From JBNJDW01 sp051745265 (lineage in GTDB: Bacteria > Pseudomonadota > Alphaproteobacteria > Micavibrionales > CSBR16-224): 13,253 bases of DNA. Below are positions 1-5,820 of the stretch, one piece after another. Numbering within the stretch: position 1 is the stretch's first letter; each line of letters begins with the position of its first letter. Where the stretch lies: contig JBNJDW010000032.1 of the NCBI GenBank assembly GCA_051745265.1, positions 1-13,253 on the forward strand, given 5' to 3'. Position numbers and translations under genes: made by a program. Under the pieces are notes generated by a model, which was given only the letters and a program-made list of their open reading frames with translations, was not told the origin of the DNA and ran no database searches.

Positions 1-493
1 CAGGCCCGCCCCAATACAGGGCCTTCATAGGCTTAACCTGCCCTGATACGGTAACATCAACGGCGCTGCTGTTCCCCCAATCCCATTTGCCGTCCGGTTT
101 TTCCAGCAATTGGCGCACCGGACCGCGGGCAATACCGTTAAAGAACGCAAGACCGGGGGTCTTTTCCCGCCGGGCCTGTGGGCAATCCATACGCCATTCA
201 ATTTTCCGGCTGGCATAATAGGCCCCGGCGCAAAAACCGGCAAAAACACCGCCACCGGCGACAAAGCGCTTAATGGCCGCAAAACCGTCATCACCGATAT
301 GCCTGTCATATTCACCGCGGGATCCGCCCGGCAGGATAAAGGCCGCGACCCGGTCCGGCGTAAAATCAGGCGATAACAGTGCCGCACGGTCAACAATCTT
401 GATATGATGCTGTGGTAAGGCCCGCCGCAGGCTTGTTGTTATGGTCTGAAAATCCGCGCCCTGTACGCCGTATACATATATTGCTTTTCTCAT
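1..493 (-). CDS. BPL_N / GATase1-like protein, second tandem copy (3' end outside the window)
   Basis: An open frame starts at the ATG at 493 and runs without a stop to the left edge (164 residues visible). It begins MRKAIYVYGVQG and has a PGGS turn near residue 55 and the nucleophile-elbow motif GFCAGAYYA with Cys88. These are the landmarks of the biotin-protein-ligase N-terminal (BPL_N) fold, a class I glutamine-amidotransferase/DJ-1-like family. It lines up with the upstream gene at the start, the PGG turn and the Cys elbow, so the two are paralogues. Its ATG overlaps the upstream stop as ATGA (490-493), which implies translational coupling. The catalytic His expected near the C-terminus lies beyond the window. 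Substrate and role are unknown. A link to biotin is suggested only by the family name and should not be assumed. Other frames in this stretch are shadows. Confidence 0.85.
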   Translation of the reverse strand, partial: MRKAIYVYGVQGADFQTITTSLRRALPQHHIKIVDRAALLSPDFTPDRVAAFILPGGSRGEYDRHIGDDGFAAIKRFVAGGGVFAGFCAGAYYASRKIEWRMDCPQARREKTPGLAFFNGIARGPVRQLLEKPDGKWDWGNSSAVDVTVSGQVKPMKALYWGGP

Positions 494-1233
494 AGCAGGC
501 TACCCAGAATATTGCGCCACAACGCATCACGACGGGCATCATCCGCAGCCAATTCATCGACCAGCATACGACAGTATTCATAGTCGGCATTCCGGTGCCG
601 ATAGAGAATTTTGCGATAGTCTTCTGACTGAAATTCGATATGGGGGCTCGATAATACAGCCTGCCCCTTGCCGACCCTACAATGCATAATCGCCGGCGGT
701 GTATCCTTTAAATCCGCATAACCGGCAAGAACGGTTTCACCCCGCCCCGCTTCAAACAACGGGCCGGCGCGGTACAGGGTTTTAATCTCTTCCCCCTGCC
801 AGGACAGCCTGGCAACGCCATCCCAGATATGATCATAATCCTGCTGACAGATATAATCACGGATTGGCCCCGTTGCCCTGCCGGCATGAAAAGCCAGCTC
901 ACGCGGGCCGTTGATTCTTTCGCGCTCGATCTCTGGCAACCAGTCAAGCGCGGCGCAGGCATAATAGGCCCCGGCGCAAATCCCCAGATACGCGCCGCCA
1001 TTCTCGACATAATGTTTGATTCGCTGATTGCCGGCACCGTTCAGCTTTTCACAGTAAAACAAATCCGCGCCACCCGGCATCACCAGCAGGCTGACCGCTT
1101 TATCAAGCGCGCCATTGATAATATCATCGGCATCACAGTCTATAACGGCATGCGTGCCAAAAAAATCCTGCAACCGGCGCTGCAGCACACTGTTATTATG
1201 CACATAATCCTGATATAAACAGATTTTAATCAT
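490..1233 (-). CDS. BPL_N domain protein (class I glutamine-amidotransferase-like), first tandem copy
   Basis: This 247-residue protein is complete. It starts MIKICLYQDY, the usual opening beta strand of BPL_N proteins, and has a MPGGADL turn at 52-58. The nucleophile elbow is GICAGAYYA with Cys86, and SSPHIEF carries His197 and Glu199, so a complete Cys-His-Glu-type triad is plausible. The length suits a stand-alone BPL_N protein with no ligase domain attached. It is the first gene of a pair, with its stop inside the start of the second copy. No Shine-Dalgarno sequence precedes the ATG. Instead a TATAAC hexamer ends 5 nt upstream, which hints at a leaderless transcript. The family assignment is firm, but the substrate (amide hydrolysis, glutamine transfer or other) cannot be read from the sequence. 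Confidence 0.87.
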   Translation of the reverse strand: MIKICLYQDYVHNNSVLQRRLQDFFGTHAVIDCDADDIINGALDKAVSLLVMPGGADLFYCEKLNGAGNQRIKHYVENGGAYLGICAGAYYACAALDWLPEIERERINGPRELAFHAGRATGPIRDYICQQDYDHIWDGVARLSWQGEEIKTLYRAGPLFEAGRGETVLAGYADLKDTPPAIMHCRVGKGQAVLSSPHIEFQSEDYRKILYRHRNADYEYCRMLVDELAADDARRDALWRNILGSLL

Positions 1234-1238
1234 GGCCC

Positions 1239-1268
1239 GTTATAGACCATTCGCTGCTGGTGGTGAAA
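1239..1268 (-). promoter_or_regulatory. Candidate promoter of the BPL_N pair, leaderless geometry
   Basis: On the minus strand TATAAC (1244-1239) is a good -10 match. Five bases separate it from the A of the ATG at 1233, so transcription would begin at or next to the start codon. A weak -35 (TTTCAC, 1268-1263) sits 18 bp upstream. The absence of any Shine-Dalgarno sequence agrees with a leaderless message. The -35 is poor, so this rests mainly on the -10 and its spacing. Confidence 0.35.
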
Positions 1269-1324
1269 CTTTTTTTATCAGCCGAAGCGATGTTAAATTT
1301 ATTTCATCCATAACTTGTTTCCTG

Positions 1325-1353
1325 TTGCGTTATGAAAAGAGCTGTGCTAGATT
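1325..1353 (+). promoter_or_regulatory. Candidate promoter of the 1157-residue gene
   Basis: TTGCGT (1325-1330), a 17-bp spacer and TAGATT (1348-1353), with a TG at 1345-1346 giving an extended -10. Transcription would start near 1360, leaving a leader of about 70 nt before the ATG at 1433. The 200-bp gap 1234-1432 is otherwise A+T-rich and holds the divergent BPL_N promoter. I see no clear hairpin or riboswitch in it. Confidence 0.4.
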
Positions 1354-1432
1354 TATGAAAATTTTATACCCCGGTCCGATAACCGCACTGTTCCGGCGTC
1401 GTAAACCAGTTTGATGAAAAAGAGATACAGAT

Positions 1433-4400
1433 ATGTCCGAAGATCACAAACCAGAGAAAAACCCGCTCACCGAGCAATTGCGTGAGCTGAAAGACAAAAA
1501 ATCCTTTTTGCATCATAAAATCCAGGCGATTGAGCTCAAACATCAATCGGCACAAAAATGGATTACTGAAAACCGGCGGGACATTGCTGAAACCTATGCA
1601 TCCCTGCACGAGGCTGCTGATTCCGCGCTTGAGAATAAAGATATGAATCTCTTTATTGAAGCGCTGATCAAGGCGAGCCCGCTTGGTGGCGTCGCGCTTG
1701 ATATTCCGCGCACCGATGGCACACGTTTTTATGATTATATTGCTGAAAACGGTAAAGATCTGGAACGCTATAAGGATGCTTTACAGATTATGCGGCAAGT
1801 GCCGCTTGGCATTCCAGCCTCTGCCTTCACCAAAATTGATGAGAAAATTGATCAGGACATCGCCGCGGAGCAAGAGGCCCATAAAGCTGAAACTGACAAA
1901 ACAACCAGCTGGTGGAAACGTCTGGCCTCTATCGATATTGATGAGACCATGGAGGAAATCAAATCGGTAAAATCCGATTTGTTGGAAATCCAGTATAAGC
2001 GGCCTTATAAAAAGGCTGTTATCACCGGATTTTTCGAATGGGCGCACGAGGCCACCGAACAGCCGGATGGTAAAAAAGCGGCACAGAATATCGACTATTT
2101 AAAAGAACAGCATGAAGATCCTGAATATGTCGCCAATATTGCCCAACAGGATTTCAATGAAACCTTAAGAGCCTTTGCCGCACAGAATACAGAAGGTGCC
2201 CAGCAATATGTGCGTTTAAAAACCTTCCTGTCCAAACCTGAAGACCACAGCGAACAGGATATGCAAGACCTGATCGACAGCACCTGTTTTGATGAGATCT
2301 GCAGCTGGACCTTGAAAGACTGGAACCCTCTTGACGGGAAAAACACGCTTGTTTCGGCCCTGCAGGAAAAAATGGGAACCACGCCACAATTTTTCGGTTT
2401 CCTAAACCAATTGCTGCGGGTCGAATCGCCAGCCTATGGACAGCCCAATACCTTCCTGCACAACATGCTGGATGGTGTTTTAAAGCTGGATAACGATGAC
2501 AGGCTACCTGCATTGCGAACCGCGATCAAGGCGATTAAAAAATCCGGCGCGCCGCTGGGTCTGGTTTTGGAAGACACCTCAGCGCTACGCCGTGTTGCCG
2601 AATCCGGTATTGAAACACAGAGTAAAAAAGAAATTCTGGCCGCCTTGCTGGAAAAGGCCAACCCTGCCGGCTTTCAGGTGCCGGTCGGCAAGCTTACCTC
2701 TATCATTGAGGCTGCAGACTCTAATAACACCGATTTGCAAAGCCCGGATGATCATTACTTTACCAGTTATGAATTTCTGGAGCCTGAAGGCTATGCCCTG
2801 ATGTCAAAGATCATGCCTGAATTCAATCTTTATGTTTCCTGTCTGGATAAAGACAGCGCAGCTGACCCGTCTTTCTTTCAGAATCTGCTGCGCAAAGGTG
2901 TGCCTTTTGAAATGGGCAATCAAACCGACTATACAGCTCTGGATGCACTTAAAAGCGTCTATCGGAAAACACTCGATAATCCGAAATGGGGCAGCGTTCT
3001 GTCCGACCTGTACAGCTGGATAGATCACCATGCCGATAACAGCCCAGAGACATCAGACAGCATCAAAGCAATCTTGTTACAGCCCACAGATGGCGGGGCG
3101 GAAAGATTTATTGACCGAATACTGATGAAAGATGACTTCATTTTAATGGGTCAGGTGCTGTCATTCTTGAAAACGCCGATTGCCAAAGTCAATTTCCTCT
3201 ATGACATGGCCGAAAATGCACCGACACCCGATCTAAAGGAACGTTATCAGGAGATCAGCCAGAGCCTTGACACGCCGCTTTTGGAATATCGCGAAGGCGC
3301 CGCCTTTGCACCTGAAAAGGTCAGCTTTGTTGTCGCCCGCGATTATAAGATTTCCTGCCAGTTGGAAGATAACGCCTATACCCTGCCCGGTCTTTATAAA
3401 GACGCGGAAATGTCCGAGATTTTTTACAGCCTGCTGCGCTACGGATTTACCGAGCTTGGCGGCCAGCTGGTCAACCCCGAAAATATCAGCTATGCAGAGG
3501 TCACGGGCAGTGGCGCAGATACGACTTTGCTGCTCTATCCCAATTCATTAAATGCCAAATTACAGATCGAAGGCGAAGATGCCGATTCTGCATTGGAGAA
3601 ACTGACAGCCACCAATCCGGAATTGCTGCGCCTTGCCGACAGTGTGATCAATCTGAAAAAGCTTGATTTTCTCTATTTTGAAGATGATGTCGTCAATCTC
3701 GTCTGTCAGGACACGACCGTCCTGACCCTGAAATGTGAAGGCACGGCCAAAGAAGATATCAAAAACATTCTGGCTGATACCGGGTATTTTGCCAATATCG
3801 GTGAGCATTTCATCAACACCAATACGGCCGAGAGTTTTACCTATTTCGAAGAAGACGAACAATTCGTCATTTTGAATGGAGAGACCACCTATACGGCGGG
3901 AGAAAAGCTGAAACGCTTTGATGAATCTTATCTGCGCGATGAAATTCCGGCCATCACCTGTTCACCGGATGACGCCCGGAAACTTTTAAACCAGCTCAAT
4001 AAAACCGGGTATCTTACCGAAGGCAACATGGCGGTCCAACCGGAAAGCATCTGCGAAATTGCAACGGTACCGGACAATGACAACCAGAATCTTGCCCTGT
4101 TGCTGTCAAAACAAAACCGGATTTTTGATTGCCTGACAGCCACAGAACAAACCTCCTTAAAAGACAAAATTCTGGATTCCAAGGAATTCATCAAGCTGGG
4201 CGAAGTTGAAATCGCGGTGGATCAGATACGAAAATATGATTGCGAAGCCACCAACCCTCATATTCTTGTTGGCAGCACGGTTTATTTACTGGAAGACCTG
4301 ACAAGCAAGGAAAGAGCCACGCTGGAAGAAAAGCTGTCCCCCTTGAAAAACAGCCGTCATCTTGACCGGGCCCAATCAATAATTTTTGATGCCGATATGC

Positions 4401-4906
4401 TGGATGCGGTGCAGGTCGAGTCCTTGGAAAATAAAAAGAAAACGCGCCTGTCATTGGTTTACAATGGTGTCGCCGGTACATCAGATCGGCAGGGCGGAGA
4501 AAAAATCCTCAGAGATCTGCGCAGAACGCAGTCCGAAAAGGCAACCCCGAACGACTATCAAAAGCAGACAAACCAGCGTTTTGCCAGCAACATCACATGG
4601 CGGGCACCTGTACCGGGCACCGGTCTGCGGACAGAGGATTATTGGGGACGGATTGCGGAAAAGACCCGGAAACTCACACAAAAACCGGAAATCACCCTGT
4701 TTGGCAATGAGTATCAGACCAAAGAATCTCCGGCGCCAAAAAGAAGCACGACCACAACATCATCGACCTATACATTGTATAGTAACCGTTATAGTTATGG
4801 CAGTAACAACGCTGGCACTGGATATAAGTCCGTCTTTGGCGCTTATACCAAAAAACAAAAGAAGAAAAAGCCGCAATCAAGAAAACACGGCGGTTATGGG
4901 CTTTGA
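1433..4906 (+). CDS. Large repeat-containing protein of unknown function (1157 aa)
   Basis: I do not recognise this protein. It has no signal peptide and no evident membrane segment, so it is probably cytoplasmic or exported by a route not visible here. Residues about 12-55 are charged and helical, possibly a coiled coil. Residues about 57-600 are mostly helical. Two places look faintly like ankyrin repeats: around 57-107, and LLRKGVPFEMGNQTDYTALD at 485-504. Residues about 660-1030 hold six degenerate repeats, entered separately. Residues 1099-1157 are a low-complexity tail: Ser/Thr-rich, then Tyr/Gly/Asn-rich, then a Lys run (KKQKKKK) ending HGGYGL. The ATG at 1433 follows only a weak purine stretch (agag at 1421-1424), but the frame is open throughout and no better start exists. 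The gene stands alone between a divergent pair and a convergent gene. No enzymatic motif was found. A scaffold, binding or secreted-effector role is possible but unsupported. Confidence 0.8.
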   Translation: MSEDHKPEKNPLTEQLRELKDKKSFLHHKIQAIELKHQSAQKWITENRRDIAETYASLHEAADSALENKDMNLFIEALIKASPLGGVALDIPRTDGTRFYDYIAENGKDLERYKDALQIMRQVPLGIPASAFTKIDEKIDQDIAAEQEAHKAETDKTTSWWKRLASIDIDETMEEIKSVKSDLLEIQYKRPYKKAVITGFFEWAHEATEQPDGKKAAQNIDYLKEQHEDPEYVANIAQQDFNETLRAFAAQNTEGAQQYVRLKTFLSKPEDHSEQDMQDLIDSTCFDEICSWTLKDWNPLDGKNTLVSALQEKMGTTPQFFGFLNQLLRVESPAYGQPNTFLHNMLDGVLKLDNDDRLPALRTAIKAIKKSGAPLGLVLEDTSALRRVAESGIETQSKKEILAALLEKANPAGFQVPVGKLTSIIEAADSNNTDLQSPDDHYFTSYEFLEPEGYALMSKIMPEFNLYVSCLDKDSAADPSFFQNLLRKGVPFEMGNQTDYTALDALKSVYRKTLDNPKWGSVLSDLYSWIDHHADNSPETSDSIKAILLQPTDGGAERFIDRILMKDDFILMGQVLSFLKTPIAKVNFLYDMAENAPTPDLKERYQEISQSLDTPLLEYREGAAFAPEKVSFVVARDYKISCQLEDNAYTLPGLYKDAEMSEIFYSLLRYGFTELGGQLVNPENISYAEVTGSGADTTLLLYPNSLNAKLQIEGEDADSALEKLTATNPELLRLADSVINLKKLDFLYFEDDVVNLVCQDTTVLTLKCEGTAKEDIKNILADTGYFANIGEHFINTNTAESFTYFEEDEQFVILNGETTYTAGEKLKRFDESYLRDEIPAITCSPDDARKLLNQLNKTGYLTEGNMAVQPESICEIATVPDNDNQNLALLLSKQNRIFDCLTATEQTSLKDKILDSKEFIKLGEVEIAVDQIRKYDCEATNPHILVGSTVYLLEDLTSKERATLEEKLSPLKNSRHLDRAQSIIFDADMLDAVQVESLENKKKTRLSLVYNGVAGTSDRQGGEKILRDLRRTQSEKATPNDYQKQTNQRFASNITWRAPVPGTGLRTEDYWGRIAEKTRKLTQKPEITLFGNEYQTKESPAPKRSTTTTSSTYTLYSNRYSYGSNNAGTGYKSVFGAYTKKQKKKKPQSRKHGGYGL
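3410..4522 (+). repeat. Six degenerate protein repeats inside the 1157-residue gene
   Basis: By eye I align six units across residues about 660-1030. Each has a hydrophobic residue pair followed by Asn, Asp or Gln, three or so residues, a hydrophobic residue, a polar stretch, a beta strand ending in a small or Gly turn, a second strand, and a helix with L-x(2,3)-L. Anchor residues are N681 (LVNPENI), N740 (VINLKKL), N795 (FINTNTA), Q869 (AVQPESI), D930 (AVDQI) and D986 (IFDADML), spaced 59, 55, 74, 61 and 56 residues. The predicted pattern is beta-beta-beta-alpha. Identity between units is low, so the boundaries are approximate and there is no repeat at the DNA level. Confidence 0.55.
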
Positions 4907-5071
4907 TCAATAGCCCGAATTGCCGCTGCTTCTGGACGCATTTGATATCGCTTCACCAGCCGCGCGGGTATCCTCGCCGATACCTTCCATCGTATTGCAG
5001 GCCGTGACTGACAGTGACATGGCACCAAACAGCATTGTTATCATCAGCATTCTTGTAAATGTTTTAACCAT
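4907..5071 (-). CDS. Entericidin-like small lipoprotein
   Basis: A 54-residue protein starting at the ATG at 5071, chosen because AAGGAG (5083-5078) lies 6 nt upstream. An earlier in-frame ATG at 5095 has no such site. Basic residues (MVKTFTRM) and a hydrophobic core lead to the lipobox VTAC with Cys25 as the lipidated residue, leaving a mature peptide of 30 residues that begins CNTMEGIGEDTRAAGEAI. The CNT..G.G.D..AAG.AI pattern is that of the entericidin EcnA/EcnB family, small envelope lipoproteins linked to stress and stationary phase. Only one peptide is present rather than an A/B pair. Its stop (4907-4909) directly abuts the stop of the convergent 1157-residue gene. It diverges from the His-rich periplasmic gene at 5206. 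Confidence 0.88.
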   Translation of the reverse strand: MVKTFTRMLMITMLFGAMSLSVTACNTMEGIGEDTRAAGEAISNASRSSGNSGY

Positions 5072-5100
5072 TTTCAACTCCTTGAAAGTAAACATACTTT

Positions 5101-5128
5101 AATTTACCCTAAAATGGCTTTCTGACAA
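5101..5128 (-). promoter_or_regulatory. Promoter of the entericidin-like gene
   Basis: On the minus strand TTGTCA (5128-5123, five of six matches to the -35 consensus), a 16-bp spacer and TAAATT (5106-5101, four of six). Transcription would start near 5094, about 23 nt ahead of the ATG at 5071 and just upstream of its Shine-Dalgarno site. The -10 area also reads TTAA-N7-TAAA on the plus strand (5099-5113), one base from the CtrA site TTAA-N7-TTAA. That match is common by chance in A+T-rich DNA. Confidence 0.5.
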
Positions 5129-5140
5129 TCCTTTTCTGAC
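5119..5140. promoter_or_regulatory. Direct repeat TTTCTGAC x2 between divergent envelope genes
   Basis: Two identical copies of TTTCTGAC at 5119-5126 and 5133-5140, 14 bp apart start to start. The first overlaps the -35 of the entericidin promoter, and both lie upstream of the His-rich gene. Position and spacing suit a tandem binding site for a regulator acting on both genes. The regulator is unknown. Confidence 0.35.
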
Positions 5141-5152
5141 GCACACGAGGGA

Positions 5153-5181
5153 TTAGGCACCTTGTTGCCGTATACTATACA
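5153..5181 (+). promoter_or_regulatory. Candidate promoter of the His-rich periplasmic gene
   Basis: TATACT (5171-5176) overlaps TATACA (5176-5181). The second is 17 bp from a weak -35, TTAGGC (5153-5158). The strong -10 and poor -35 would fit an activated promoter. The leader would be about 17 nt and contains AAGGAG (5194-5199) 6 nt before the ATG at 5206. Confidence 0.35.
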
Positions 5182-5205
5182 TAACCGAATATAAAGGAGC
5201 TAATA

Positions 5206-5745
5206 ATGCGACACAAAAAAATGAAATATGGTCTGATGATTGCAGGCGCAATCGCCATTCTCAGCGGTCCTGCACTGGCCGATACGCAGGGTTTTTCGAT
5301 CAACTGGGATAAGCTGCAATCCATGAACGCCAGTGAGCGGCAAAATTACTTTGACGAAAAACGTGATAAATACAAGGATATGTCCCCCGAAGAACGTAAA
5401 GCGCTGCATCAAAAACGCCGTGACTGGTGGAAATCGCTGAGCGAAGAAGAACGCAGCGAACTCAAAGAGGATCGTCAGGCCTTTATCAACAGCCTGTCGC
5501 CTGAGGAAAAAGCCAAATGGGAAAACCGTCGCGCAGAAAAACGGGCTGAGATGAAAGCCAAAATGAAAGAAAAAATGGCGGATATGAGCGAAGAAGAACG
5601 TGCCGCCTTTAAAGAAAAAATGAAGGAAAAGCATAAAAAACACAAAAAACACAAAGGCCATGACATGAAGAAAATGCATGGCCAACATCATGGTGATAAA
5701 GATGGCCATGGCAAAAAACACGGCAAACCAGACACCAAAGAATAA
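5206..5745 (+). CDS. Periplasmic charged protein with (M/L)S(P/E)EER repeats and a His-rich tail
   Basis: A 179-residue protein with a clear Sec signal peptide, basic start then hydrophobic core, cleaved after Ala25 (GPALA|DTQ). The mature part is Lys/Glu/Arg-rich and helical. It repeats the motif MSPEER (59-64), LSEEER (78-83), LSPEEK (97-102) and MSEEER (127-132), with a degenerate copy MNASERQNY at 40-48. This resembles DUF3106-type and Spy/CpxP-like periplasmic helical proteins, but I do not see the LTxxQ signature that would place it in the Spy/CpxP family. The end (143-172) carries nine His among Lys and Gly, a likely metal-binding tail. AAGGAG lies 6 nt before the ATG, and a strong terminator follows 30 nt after the stop. 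The divergent entericidin neighbour suggests a shared envelope-stress role, which is inference. Confidence 0.8.
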   Translation: MRHKKMKYGLMIAGAIAILSGPALADTQGFSINWDKLQSMNASERQNYFDEKRDKYKDMSPEERKALHQKRRDWWKSLSEEERSELKEDRQAFINSLSPEEKAKWENRRAEKRAEMKAKMKEKMADMSEEERAAFKEKMKEKHKKHKKHKGHDMKKMHGQHHGDKDGHGKKHGKPDTKE

Positions 5746-5774
5746 AACTCTGTAATAAACATCTCTTAAAACAG

Positions 5775-5806
5775 CACTGCGGGATTGCTTTTCCCGCAGT
5801 GTTTTT
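5775..5806 (+). terminator. Rho-independent terminator after the His-rich gene
   Basis: A perfect 10-bp stem, CACTGCGGGA (5775-5784) pairing with TCCCGCAGTG (5792-5801), a 7-nt loop TTGCTTT, and five T residues (5802-5806). It ends only 14 nt before the next start codon. Confidence 0.92.
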
Positions 5807-5813
5807 CTATATC
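5785..5813 (+). promoter_or_regulatory. Candidate promoter of the alpha/beta hydrolase, embedded in the terminator
   Basis: TTGCTT (5785-5790) lies exactly in the terminator loop, followed by a 17-bp spacer and TATATC (5808-5813). Transcription would begin about 7 nt later, at the ATG at 5821, giving a leaderless message. This agrees with the lack of a Shine-Dalgarno site there. The hexamers match 3/6 and 4/6, so it is only a candidate. Confidence 0.35.
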
Positions 5814-5820
5814 TACACAG

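Noticed and set aside
25..376. Open frames on both strands at the left edge
   Set aside because: They overlap the second BPL_N gene in other frames, and that gene has the conserved motif and the coupled start.
1232..1414. A 60-codon plus-strand frame in the divergent promoter region
   Set aside because: It starts on the BPL_N start site, has no Shine-Dalgarno site, covers both promoter candidates and resembles nothing known.
4386..4913. A 175-codon plus-strand frame overlapping the end of the large gene
   Set aside because: It is a shifted frame of the 1157-residue gene, which continues unbroken to its own stop. The composition gives no sign of a separate protein or of a frameshift.
5072..5095. 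An ATG at 5095 as the start of the entericidin-like gene
   Set aside because: The AAGGAG site lies between it and the ATG at 5071, and the added residues spoil the signal-peptide shape. The start at 5071 is better.
5785..5820. An upstream TTG start for the alpha/beta hydrolase
   Set aside because: The TTG lies in the terminator loop, and the extra 12 residues do not resemble the family. The ATG at 5821 begins where the family homology begins.
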